From positions 124,001 to 188,000 of the forward strand of contig NZ_CP050831.1 in NCBI RefSeq assembly GCF_012113595.1: a DNA stretch of 64,000 nucleotides. The letters run 5' to 3'. The number at the start of each line of letters is the position of its first letter. Within the stretch, counting starts at the first letter, position 1. Shown here one piece after another: positions 56,537 through 64,000 of the stretch. Made by a program: the position numbers and the translations under genes. The DNA is from Bacteroides faecium (lineage in GTDB: Bacteria > Bacteroidota > Bacteroidia > Bacteroidales > Bacteroidaceae). Under the pieces are notes generated by a model that was given only the letters and a program-made list of their open reading frames with translations, did not search any database and was not told the DNA's origin.

Positions 56537-58375
56537 ATGAAAAGTATATATATAAAATTCATATTTTGCAGTGTGCTACTCTCGGCATTGTCTCTACATT
56601 CCTGCACTTTGGACGAGTACAACCCGGGCGCATTTACCAAAGAAGCTTTGGCTACTTCCATAGACGGATATGAAACCCTGATTAACCAGTGTTATTTTGC
56701 CATGGAAAGATTTTATTACGGTTCTGCGGACTGGATGTCACTGACTGAAGGTGACACTGACCTTTGGACTTATAAAGCCAACGAATCGACAAGTTACACA
56801 CAATGGTTCTGGTTTTTCGCAGGAACATCGCCCAATACGACTTACACCAATAATTGGTGGAACGGAACGTATGACGGCGTGGGAGCCTGCAACGAGGCTA
56901 TCGCATTAGGAGACAAACCGCCCTACACCACGGAAGAAGAGCGAAATGCAAAGATTGCGGAAGCCCGTTTCCTTAGAGCTGTCTATTATTTCAACGCAGT
57001 GGAGCAATTCGGAGCGGTGACGATGCTCACAGAACCCGTAGTGACGGAAACGATGACCTACTCGCCCACCCGCACCGATCCAATGACTATCTATCAGGAA
57101 GTTATTCTACCCGATTTAAGATTTGCATCCGAATGGTTGCCGACAGGTACTCATGCAACGACTACCATCCCGACAAAGAAAGCAGCTCTCGGTTTTCTGG
57201 CTAAAGCCTGCTTGCAGACGTACGAATATGGAAGCACCGAATACTTGCAGGAAGCACTGGACGCAGCCGGAAAATTAATTACCGATTGCGAAACCGGCGG
57301 CGGGAAGTACAATACGTATATGTATCCATCATACAGCGAAGTGTTCAAAGAAAGTAATAACTGGGAAAACAAAGAAGCCCTTTGGAAACATCGCTGGTAT
57401 GCAGGAGCAGACGGTCACGGATCAAGCAACGGAAACTATAAGTTGAATCGCAACGACGAGTATTTCTTATGTAATATCAATAAATTCGGTGCGCGTGAAG
57501 ACAATCAGGAGACACGGCTTACTTGGGAAGGCTCAATCACCGGCATTTTTATGCCCACACAGCATTTATTGAATTTATACGTACAGAAAGACGGGACATT
57601 GGATCCCAGATTTCATGAATCATTCACTACTGAGTGGAACGCAAACAAGAATTACACGTGGGACGAAAGTGCCGCACACATGTATGACAAGGAAGAAACA
57701 GTTATCGGCAAAGCTCTGAATAAAGGCGATTTAGCCATTAAGTTCATCATGCCACAGGATATGGATTATTCCGCAGAAAAGCAGAAAGAACACATTTCTG
57801 ATTATTTACTCATTGATTATCACCATGTATATAGCGACGACAATAATAACGTGAACATGAATTATGCTTATACAAACGTCACAGGCAATTACAAGAATGA
57901 CGGCACGAATGAAAACCAGTTCCGTTACTACTACCCGTCACTGAATAAGCATAACAGCAGTAATTACTATGTAGCCAATGCTTCCAAACAGAGAAACGGT
58001 AATTTGAACGCGACATTTATCATGCGTATGGCGGAAGTTTATCTGATTGCGGCAGAAGCTGATATTTACCTGAATGGCGGTGCGAATACAGCCGGCTATA
58101 TCAATAAAGTTCGTGAACGTGCCGGAGCAAATCCGCTGACAGAAAGTATTACGATTCAAGATATCTTGGACGAAAGAGGCCGTGAACTTTGTGGCGAATA
58201 TTGTCGCTTCTACGACTTGAAACGGACAGGAATGTTTAAGGACTCCGGGTATCTGGAAAAGACTCATCCAGATTTAGCCCGATTCTTCCATCCGAATTAT
58301 GCGTTACGTCCCATCTCAACCACTTTCACCGCTACAATCACGAATGGCAGTGAGTATCAGAATCCGGGATATTAA
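56537..58375 (+). CDS. SusD/RagB-family surface lipoprotein
   Basis: 612 residues, somewhat longer than the usual 500-560. Lipobox LHSC (Cys23). SusD marks are EARFLRAVYYFNAVEQFG in the TPR-like region, RMAEVYLIAAEADIYLNGG, and ILDERGRELCGEYCRFYDLK near the C-terminus. It is co-transcribed with its SusC partner; a perfect 14-bp hairpin follows. Ligand unknown; no enzyme genes adjacent. Confidence 0.94.
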   Translation: MKSIYIKFIFCSVLLSALSLHSCTLDEYNPGAFTKEALATSIDGYETLINQCYFAMERFYYGSADWMSLTEGDTDLWTYKANESTSYTQWFWFFAGTSPNTTYTNNWWNGTYDGVGACNEAIALGDKPPYTTEEERNAKIAEARFLRAVYYFNAVEQFGAVTMLTEPVVTETMTYSPTRTDPMTIYQEVILPDLRFASEWLPTGTHATTTIPTKKAALGFLAKACLQTYEYGSTEYLQEALDAAGKLITDCETGGGKYNTYMYPSYSEVFKESNNWENKEALWKHRWYAGADGHGSSNGNYKLNRNDEYFLCNINKFGAREDNQETRLTWEGSITGIFMPTQHLLNLYVQKDGTLDPRFHESFTTEWNANKNYTWDESAAHMYDKEETVIGKALNKGDLAIKFIMPQDMDYSAEKQKEHISDYLLIDYHHVYSDDNNNVNMNYAYTNVTGNYKNDGTNENQFRYYYPSLNKHNSSNYYVANASKQRNGNLNATFIMRMAEVYLIAAEADIYLNGGANTAGYINKVRERAGANPLTESITIQDILDERGRELCGEYCRFYDLKRTGMFKDSGYLEKTHPDLARFFHPNYALRPISTTFTATITNGSEYQNPGY

Positions 58376-58388
58376 GTAGACATTTCAA

Positions 58389-58430
58389 AATGTACAGATG
58401 CCATGGAATCAATCCCGGCATCTGTACATT
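58389..58430 (+). terminator. Hairpin after SusD
   Basis: A perfect 14-bp stem AATGTACAGATGCC / GGCATCTGTACATT with a 14-base loop; only a weak T-run follows. Confidence 0.7.
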
Positions 58431-58570
58431 ATCATAATTTCAGGTTTAAGTGTTTTTCTAAATAACACTTAAATCTTCACGCTAAGTTCTATCTCCCACC
58501 CTAAATATTGCTATATTGCAACAAATCATGACTGTACTAACTATTAATACACAAAACTGATAAAGATTAT

Positions 58571-59026
58571 ATGAATATCATTTCACTAAGAAAGTCACCT
58601 CAATATTTGGAAAGGACTATTGCTTATTTTCAGAGCAAATGGGCGGACAATGATTCTAAGATGGTTTATGACGACTGTTTCAGACATTCCATCACAACGG
58701 AAAGCCCTATTCCCCAATGGTATCTTTTAATGAAAGATGATGAAATCATCGGGTGCGTAGGTCTTACCACTAATGATTTCAATTCCCGCATGGACTTATA
58801 CCCCTGGCTGGTCGCTTTGTTCATAGAAGAAAAACATAGGGGAAATAATTATGCAAACCTTTTAATAGAACAGGTAAAGAGAGATACACTGGCGATGGGA
58901 TATTCAAAATTATATCTAAGCACACATCATACTTCATATTATGAACGTTTTGGCTTTACGTATATAGGAGAATGTTATCATCCATGGGGCGAACATTCCC
59001 GAGTATATGAAATTGATTTGAAATAA
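58571..59026 (+). CDS. GNAT-family N-acetyltransferase
   Basis: 151 residues with the GNAT core: DDEIIGCVGLT (beta 3-4), and the acetyl-CoA pyrophosphate loop in EEKHRGNNYANLLIEQV, followed by YSKLYLSTHHTSYYERFGFTY. Acceptor unknown. It lies 34 bases upstream of a small membrane-protein gene, so co-transcription is possible. Confidence 0.88.
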   Translation: MNIISLRKSPQYLERTIAYFQSKWADNDSKMVYDDCFRHSITTESPIPQWYLLMKDDEIIGCVGLTTNDFNSRMDLYPWLVALFIEEKHRGNNYANLLIEQVKRDTLAMGYSKLYLSTHHTSYYERFGFTYIGECYHPWGEHSRVYEIDLK

Positions 59027-59060
59027 ACAATATATTAATCAAGAACTAAAAAGCAAGTAT

Positions 59061-59420
59061 ATGAAACTTTGGAAATACAGTGGACGTTTTTTAACAGTAA
59101 CGGGAGTTATTCATACGATTTATGCACTATTCATCGGGAAAGATGCATTTTCGGAAATGTTCGGAAAGGGATTGGTAAACTCTGTCGGGGAAAATTACAA
59201 CCTGGGATTTGCTTTTTGGTTCTTAATCTGCGGAATAATACTTATCCTTTGGGGAGAAACACTTCAATATTACATCAGCAAAGAACAGAAACCGGCACCT
59301 GCATTTTTAGGTTACGCTATTCTGTTGTTCACCATAATCGGCTGCATTATTGAACCAGTTTCCGGCTTTTGGCTCTTCTTGCCGCAAGCAATAATCATTA
59401 TTTGTTCAAAGCGGAATTGA
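59061..59420 (+). CDS. Small four-helix membrane protein (DUF6463-like)
   Basis: 119 residues with four hydrophobic helices (about 10-28, 48-65, 78-95 and 98-115). The layout and the GRFLTVTGVIHTIYAL and FWFLICGIILILWGE segments suggest the DUF6463 family, function unknown. The identification is from memory of the family pattern. Confidence 0.7.
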   Translation: MKLWKYSGRFLTVTGVIHTIYALFIGKDAFSEMFGKGLVNSVGENYNLGFAFWFLICGIILILWGETLQYYISKEQKPAPAFLGYAILLFTIIGCIIEPVSGFWLFLPQAIIIICSKRN

Positions 59421-59481
59421 ACGTGAAACAATATATAGTTCGTCCGATAAGGATACAAAAAAATAAGAGGAATAATTTGTC

Positions 59482-60045
59482 ATGCCAATAGAAATAAAAT
59501 ATTTTGAAGATAGGAAAGACTGGCGAAAGTGGCTGACCGACAACTTTGAGACTGCCAATGATATTTGGTTTGTATTTCCCAGTAAGGCTTCGGGCAAAAA
59601 AAGTATAACGTACAATGACGCTGTTGAAGAAGCCCTTTGTTTCGAGTGGATTGACAGTACAATAAAGGCACTTGACGAAGAACATAAAATTCAGCATTTC
59701 ACGCCCAGAAACCCTAAAAGCACATACTCGCAAGCCAATAAAGAAAGACTTAAATGGCTACTGGAAAATAAAATGATACATCCTAAATTTGAAGATAAGA
59801 TACGGGATGTCTTGTCTGCTCCTTTTGTTTTCCCCGATGATATAGTCGACAGACTGAAAGAAGACAAAATAGTATGGAAGAATTATCAACATCTTTCCGA
59901 ACCATATAAACGTATCCGAATTGCATATATTGAAGCAGCGAGGAAACGACCGGAAGAATTTGAAAAGCGATTGAATAACTTTATCAATAAGACGAAAGAA
60001 AATAAAATAATAACAGGGTTTGGCGGAATTGAAAAATACTATTAA
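59482..60045 (+). CDS. YdeI/OmpD-associated family protein
   Basis: 187 residues. Signatures are SKASGKKSITYNDAVEEALC, FEWIDSTIKAL and RNPKSTYSQANKERLKWL, characteristic of the YdeI/OmdA-like family, which has been linked to resistance to bacteriocins or cationic peptides and to cell-envelope stress. The biochemical role is unclear. It is the third of three small same-strand genes. Its 3' end runs into a 12-bp tandem repeat region. Confidence 0.82.
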   Translation: MPIEIKYFEDRKDWRKWLTDNFETANDIWFVFPSKASGKKSITYNDAVEEALCFEWIDSTIKALDEEHKIQHFTPRNPKSTYSQANKERLKWLLENKMIHPKFEDKIRDVLSAPFVFPDDIVDRLKEDKIVWKNYQHLSEPYKRIRIAYIEAARKRPEEFEKRLNNFINKTKENKIITGFGGIEKYY

Positions 60046-60147
60046 TCCAACTAAAATATTGGTTCCAGAAAAAATACCGGTCCCAGATAAAACTATATAT
60101 GATGACGCTCGCAACTTTAATAAAGACGGCAGCCCCAAGGCAGTCTC

Positions 60148-60231
60148 CAACAATCTCTCCAACAATCTCTCCAACAATCTCCCCAACAATCTCCCCAACA
60201 ATCTCCCCAACAATCTCCCCAACAATCTCCC
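60148..60231 (+). repeat. 12-bp tandem repeat, seven units
   Basis: Two units of CAACAATCTCTC followed by five of CAACAATCTCCC. In the plus frame opening at 60020 they encode Asn-Asn-Leu-(Ser/Pro) repeats in a 75-residue ORF (TTG start, no ribosome binding site) that I do not regard as a sure gene. Unit number can vary by slippage. Confidence 0.9.
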
Positions 60232-60250
60232 CAAATATTTATTATGAGTG

Positions 60251-60356
60251 TTTTACCCTCATACCCTCATAAATAGTCCGTACTCCCCTATTCATCGGCT
60301 TTTCAGCTATGAGAGCAAGTTCCATTTACCCCCTGAGGGTAAGTTTTACCCTCAGG
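60251..60356 (+). repeat. Left three-block inverted repeat of VirE/HU module
   Basis: Three blocks in order: A, TTTTACCCTCATACCCTCAT (60251-60271 with one more base); B, TTTCAGCTATGAG (60301-60313); C, CCCTGAGGGTAAGTTTTACC and on to CTCAGG (about 60331-60355). Each recurs, inverted and in mirror order, at 63483-63591. Block C is itself a hairpin. Confidence 0.85.
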
Positions 60357-60392
60357 CTACCTACAACAGTATCGCGAAGATGCTTATCCCCG

Positions 60393-62486
60393 TCACTCTA
60401 TCCTCACCAAATGATAAAGCGTCCCCCGATAAGACTTCCGACAGGGAATATTCATCTTCTGAAGCGTACGGCCGAACTGCGCTACCTTATTGATAGCCAG
60501 CTTATCACGCGTCTTTGTCTGCAAATAACTCAAGATTTGCATAGACGTCAACCACTCGCCATCCTCTTCTTCCGCCACCGGACTGAGATAACAATGGAAT
60601 AACTGCTCCAACGGACTTATCTGCTCAAATTCACGGTTTGTCTCTTTCAGAATCTGCTCATCGTCCTCGTTCAGCCAGTAACGTTCACCTTTATAGATAG
60701 CATCCATCGCCTGTGCATAAAGCTGTTTGTAGTTGATGGTGACGTTCGTGCTGATAGGAGCCGTCACTTCAATACAGATAAAACGGCGGCTGCCGCTGGG
60801 ATCGGTCAGCAAATCTTTCTGATTGCTCGTACCGATAAAAGAAGCGTAACGGCGCATTTCGCGGATAGTGTTGCCGTAAGGCTTGCGCAGATTGGCGACC
60901 GGCTTCTGCAACAGATGTTTCAGAAATCCCTGCTGGCTGACATTTATCTGGTCGAACTCATCAATGTTTATCAGGAAAAAACGTCCCAGATAACGCTCCG
61001 CTTCCTGCTTGCTTTTGAAGTCGATGCTGTCCGTATAGCCGAAACGTAGTTCCGGCGGCAGGATAATACGGCAAAATGTTGACTTACGAAAACCTTGCGG
61101 GCCGACAAGCAAAGGCGAAGTATTATTTCCATGCTGCCGGTCTACCCCACGCCAATGCGCCACCATGCTAAGAAACCATCGGTAGAATAATTCCTGCCAA
61201 TGCGGATTATCACAAGGAACCAGACCTGCCAATGCACGGATACGGTCTTTGCCGTCCCAACGCCCCACCTCATAAAGATATTCCTCGACGGGATTGTACA
61301 AAGGAACATATTCCGAATTCAGGAAACGGTCTACATCACGGTCCCATGCACTGATACCCTCTTTCAAGGCACAGATAGAAATACTGTTGCGCACACGCTT
61401 GTCCACAGGCTTGAAATAAAAATGGATGGAATCACGCTGACGGTATTCCAGGTCGTCCAATACCGTGTTATAACGAAGTTCGTAGCGGCGGTTCATAAAT
61501 TCTTCCAACAGGAAAGCCGTCTCCTGCTCCCTGTTGATACTGCTTTTCTTGCCGAATCCCTTACATTCCTGATAGAGATTATGTAATTCGAGACGGACGA
61601 CCTGCTCATCTTCCTCACGATAATAGTGGATAAGCGTTTGCCGTACCGCTTCCTCTTCGGGGATACCCGCTTTGAAACAATGTTCGCCAAGACGCACGAG
61701 CAAGGGTTGAAGGTCATCCCCACGTTTCCAGTTCTCCATTTCCTGAAGCGCACGGTTCAGTGCAGCTTCATAAATCTTCTTGAAAGTCCGCGAGGATTCA
61801 TATCCCGGCTGCAAACGTGACAGAAGATTTTTCTCCCCCTGCTTGCGCTGCCTGAAAGTCTCTTCACCCGCCATGGAAAGCGGTTGTTCCAGGCAGAACG
61901 GCACCGCGTCCGGATTATAATAAGGAGTCTCATCCAATGTCATCCGGCACCTTTGCGTCAGCACCGGTTCTTTCAGGTCAATGTCAAAGGGAAATAGCGG
62001 CTGATAACATTTCACCGCCAGCCAATAGGCGTGGATATGGAACAATTCCGCGTCCGTTTCCTTTTCAGGAAGTCCGCCGGCATCCGGCAGGGCAAAACGC
62101 ACCCATATCTTTACACTGCGACCACTGGAGCCACAGAAAGCGGCGAAAGTCTGCGGTAAAAGCGCCGCCTGCCGCTTCACAAACTCGATTTCGGACAGAC
62201 CCGCCAAATGCTTCACTTCCAGTTGCACCAGTCCGTTATATTGTTTCATCTTCCGTTCACCGTCCTTAGTACGGGTATATTCCACGGCGGAATAAATATA
62301 GGGCAGCTTGTCTATGTGTTCATAGTGCCCGTACGAACCTTCCATCAAAGGTATCAGTTCGCGCAAAGCCGTGATATGTCCCGATTTTGTCTCCGTCTTC
62401 ATTTTGTCGAACAATGTGCTTGCTTCACAAATGCTGAGAGTCTCTTTTCCACTCCCGCTATCCTGTCTGATTAAAGTAAATTTCAT
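60393..62486 (-). CDS. VirE/VapE-like primase-helicase protein
   Basis: 697 residues: an N-terminal BT4734-like (VirE N-terminal) primase-type domain (about 1-190), a middle linker, a superfamily-3-like ATPase with Walker A GPQGFRKST (about 458-466) and Walker B FLINIDEFDQIN, then a C-terminal DUF3874-like domain (about 620-697). Related proteins occur in phages, satellites and islands of Bacteroides and are thought to act in element replication. It is transcribed divergently from an HU-like gene and both lie inside matching inverted repeats, so it is probably the replication protein of a mobile or once-mobile unit (inference). Confidence 0.87.
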   Translation of the reverse strand: MKFTLIRQDSGSGKETLSICEASTLFDKMKTETKSGHITALRELIPLMEGSYGHYEHIDKLPYIYSAVEYTRTKDGERKMKQYNGLVQLEVKHLAGLSEIEFVKRQAALLPQTFAAFCGSSGRSVKIWVRFALPDAGGLPEKETDAELFHIHAYWLAVKCYQPLFPFDIDLKEPVLTQRCRMTLDETPYYNPDAVPFCLEQPLSMAGEETFRQRKQGEKNLLSRLQPGYESSRTFKKIYEAALNRALQEMENWKRGDDLQPLLVRLGEHCFKAGIPEEEAVRQTLIHYYREEDEQVVRLELHNLYQECKGFGKKSSINREQETAFLLEEFMNRRYELRYNTVLDDLEYRQRDSIHFYFKPVDKRVRNSISICALKEGISAWDRDVDRFLNSEYVPLYNPVEEYLYEVGRWDGKDRIRALAGLVPCDNPHWQELFYRWFLSMVAHWRGVDRQHGNNTSPLLVGPQGFRKSTFCRIILPPELRFGYTDSIDFKSKQEAERYLGRFFLINIDEFDQINVSQQGFLKHLLQKPVANLRKPYGNTIREMRRYASFIGTSNQKDLLTDPSGSRRFICIEVTAPISTNVTINYKQLYAQAMDAIYKGERYWLNEDDEQILKETNREFEQISPLEQLFHCYLSPVAEEEDGEWLTSMQILSYLQTKTRDKLAINKVAQFGRTLQKMNIPCRKSYRGTLYHLVRIE

Positions 62487-62597
62487 CCTGTTTTTGTCTG
62501 TTTTTTCTACAAATACAACATCTTGTTTATTTCCTGTAAAGATACGCTATTAATTTGCAGGAAACAAGCATTTCTTCTGATTAATACCCGCATTTTA

Positions 62598-62629
62598 TTT
62601 GCATTACACCTATATTTCATGTATCTTTG
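62598..62629 (+). promoter_or_regulatory. Promoter of HU-like gene
   Basis: TTTG at 62598-62601, a 20-base spacer, then TATCTTTG at 62622-62629: a full consensus match. It predicts a leader of about 200 bases that begins just before a long hairpin. Confidence 0.75.
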
Positions 62630-62641
62630 CTTAGTAGTTAT

Positions 62642-62733
62642 CAAGGGCTCACTAACGTGAACAAACAGGCTATCAGTTGTAAACAAAAACGTCCACAGAT
62701 GTTAATAGCTTTGTTCACATTAGTAAGCCCTTG
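62642..62733 (+). promoter_or_regulatory. Long leader hairpin upstream of HU-like gene
   Basis: Arms CAAGGGCTCACTAACGTGAA(CAAA) at 62642-62665 and its inverse at 62710-62733 match at 22 of 24 positions, with a 44-base loop. Both mismatches are C/T changes that still pair as G-U in RNA. It starts about five bases after the predicted transcription start, so it may act as a folded 5' leader or an operator. Confidence 0.65.
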
Positions 62734-62834
62734 TAAAGCATTAAGGCTTAACAAAACAAACAGTAAGCATTAACGTACGACTATATAAGAGAATACATAA
62801 CAAGAACAGTTACTTTAAAACAAAACATGAAGCT

Positions 62835-63470
62835 ATGGCAATATTATTTGACTGGTATGAAGACCCGAAACCTTCGGACAAAGAACAAGGAGAGAAAACA
62901 CTGCATCCACGTTTAAAATATAACGGTTCGACAGGGACTGACCTGTTACGCCAACGTATTCAGGATCGTTGTTCACTGACGGCAACGGATGTCACCGCCG
63001 TACTCGACGCCCTTTCCCACATCATGGGACAAGAATTGGCGGACGGGAAGCAGGTGCATTTGGACGGTATCGGCTACTTCCGCCCCTGCCTGACCAGTAC
63101 GGAACCGGTAACGATAGGCACGAAACGAAAGGCGACCAAAGTTAAACTGAAATCTATCCAGTTTCGTGCCGACCAGACATTGAAGAATGAGTTCGGCATA
63201 CTGAAAGTCAAAAGCCTGAAAGGCGGACTGGACTTCTCACAACCCACGAACGAAGAAATAGACCGAAAACTGACGAAGTACTTCCAAACACATCAGTTTA
63301 TGCGGAGATATGACTTCCAAAATCTCTGCGGAATGGCAAGAAGCACGGCTATGCGGCATATCCGACGGCTACGTGACGAAGGAAAGCTGAAAAATGAGGG
63401 TGGAGTGATGCAACCGATTTATGTACCGGGAAGTGGTTATTATGGTAATAATGAACTGGTTACGAAATAA
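62835..63470 (+). CDS. HU-like DNA-binding protein with winged-helix tail
   Basis: 211 residues. Residues about 25-120 follow the HU/IHF-like fold of the Bacteroides HU-related family (LTATDVTAVLDALSHIMGQE, then LDGIGYFRP). Residues about 150-195 look like a helix-turn-helix (FQNLCGMARSTAMRHIRRLR). Such proteins often accompany VirE-like genes in Bacteroides islands. It probably organises or regulates the element's DNA. The start at ATG 62835 is supported by the family N-terminus; an ATG at 62827 is out of frame. A strong hairpin with TTTTT follows, which is part of the right inverted repeat. Confidence 0.86.
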   Translation: MAILFDWYEDPKPSDKEQGEKTLHPRLKYNGSTGTDLLRQRIQDRCSLTATDVTAVLDALSHIMGQELADGKQVHLDGIGYFRPCLTSTEPVTIGTKRKATKVKLKSIQFRADQTLKNEFGILKVKSLKGGLDFSQPTNEEIDRKLTKYFQTHQFMRRYDFQNLCGMARSTAMRHIRRLRDEGKLKNEGGVMQPIYVPGSGYYGNNELVTK

Positions 63471-63482
63471 ACTAGAAATTAG

Positions 63483-63591
63483 CACCCTGAGGGTAAAAGT
63501 TACCCTCAGGGTGTTTTTCAGTTCTGCCCTCATAGCTGAAACTACCATGAACAAAGAAGTTCAGGCAAACTATGAGGGTATGAGGGTAAAA
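63483..63591 (-). repeat. Right three-block inverted repeat of VirE/HU module, includes terminator
   Basis: Mirror of 60251-60356: block C' (hairpin ACCCTGAGGGTAA / TTACCCTCAGGGT, 63484-63512, followed by TTTTT, acting as terminator of the HU-like gene), block B' (63529-63541) and block A' (63571-63591, 21 of 21 bases identical to A inverted). Confidence 0.85.
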
Positions 63592-63620
63592 TCAACAAAA
63601 ATATTTTTTGGAATCGCAAG

Positions 63621-64000
63621 TCAAAAACTGCAATGAACCCGTGCACCAAGCACCGTGAAGTTTCCATTCCCGTTCCCGACATACTGGAAAATGGGCTGGA
63701 TGAACAAAGATTCATTGATGGCCTTGCTCCACGTCAATTCCAGCGACCACTCTTTCCCCTGATGAAATCGGGCATGCTGTCCCGATACCCCAACCCGGTT
63801 ACTCCGGCCGGCATACACACAGCCTATCTCCGCATACCGGTAACAATCGTTCGACCCGTATGTGTTCTCCGAATACTGAGCCATCAGGATAACTTTCTTC
63901 TCATCAGTTTTCCATACAGGCTGTTCCCCATAAACCCACCAGGCACAACTAGTCTTCTTCAAGGTTTCCTCCACAGGAGCCATTTCCTCCTCTTTATCAA
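63621..64000 (-). CDS. OprB-like carbohydrate porin, C-terminal part
   Basis: Stop at 63621; the frame is open through the window edge (a Met at 63983 is probably internal, since the upstream codons read Lys-Glu-Glu-Glu). About 126 residues are visible. WWVYGEQPVW, AEIGCVYAG and the alternating strand pattern ending FTVLGARVHCSF fit the last strands of a carbohydrate-selective porin (OprB family), with the terminal Phe needed for outer-membrane insertion. The N-terminus is outside the window, so the assignment is moderate. Confidence 0.6.
   Translation of the reverse strand, partial: DKEEEMAPVEETLKKTSCAWWVYGEQPVWKTDEKKVILMAQYSENTYGSNDCYRYAEIGCVYAGRSNRVGVSGQHARFHQGKEWSLELTWSKAINESLFIQPIFQYVGNGNGNFTVLGARVHCSF

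Noticed and set aside
53435..58375. Fourth SusC/SusD pair as another inversion locus
   Set aside because: No inverted repeats were found upstream or within the susC 5' region, and no recombinase is adjacent.
60148..60231. CRISPR array
   Set aside because: Units are 12 bases with no spacers and there are no cas genes.
59758..60234. 158-residue minus-strand ORF with Gly-Arg-Leu-Leu repeats
   Set aside because: The repeats are the reverse reading of the 12-bp tandem repeat, and the rest is antisense to the YdeI-like gene.
60020..60247. 75-residue plus-strand ORF with Asn-Asn-Leu-Pro repeats as a gene
   Set aside because: TTG start without a ribosome binding site, overlaps the previous gene, and is mostly tandem repeat; kept only as context for the repeat.

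Overview
The window looks like a chromosomal segment of a gut Bacteroides species (Bacteroidaceae). Four SusC/SusD outer-membrane nutrient-uptake pairs are present. Many genes are preceded by the Bacteroides promoter type (TTTG or TTG, a 19-21 base spacer, then TAnnTTTG). The tRNA-Lys has no encoded CCA, and family members such as DUF4954, the VirE/HU pair and Tsr recombinases are typical of the group. I cannot assign a species from sequence alone.

Layout. 0-2.1 kb: a coiled-coil lipoprotein gene (cut by the window edge), a roughly 0.3 kb invertible promoter segment, and a tyrosine recombinase whose stop codon lies inside one inverted repeat. 2.1-5.1 kb: EamA transporter, frr, rsgA. 5.1-10.5 kb: a second candidate invertible promoter upstream of a SusC/SusD pair. 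10.6-16.1 kb: a three-gene RND efflux operon. 16.2-22.6 kb (minus strand): acyltransferase, class I fumarase, DUF4954 beta-helix protein, HflX. 22.8-34.5 kb: two SusC/SusD pairs pointing away from each other on either side of an integrase. An exact 20-bp inverted repeat lies inside both susC reading frames, so inversion would move the only promoter, start codon and signal peptide from one pair to the other. 34.6-40.4 kb: housekeeping genes (MarC family, HAD phosphatase, a lipoprotein, rsmI, a repeat-rich protein, tdk, an AI-2E family permease). 40.46 kb: tRNA-Lys. 40.9-53.0 kb: an AT-rich, defence-like island holding a DNA methyltransferase, a double GHKL ATPase/histidine kinase and a receiver-like protein in one tightly coupled operon, followed by an opposing operon of two XRE regulators, a small protein and two DUF262 proteins. 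53.4-58.4 kb: a fourth SusC/SusD pair. 58.6-60.0 kb: three small accessory genes. 60.2-63.6 kb: a VirE-like primase/helicase and an HU-like protein transcribed divergently and enclosed by mirrored, three-block inverted repeats of about 110 bp. 63.6 kb to the end: the C-terminal part of an OprB-like porin.

The main theme is phase variation of the cell surface. Three separate DNA-inversion loci sit within 30 kb, and two carry their own tyrosine recombinase. As assembled, the candidate promoters of the first two point away from their target genes (OFF). In the third, the minus-strand SusC/SusD pair is ON and the plus-strand pair is a silent cassette. The methyltransferase / histidine-kinase / receiver cassette is the best candidate here for an undescribed system.
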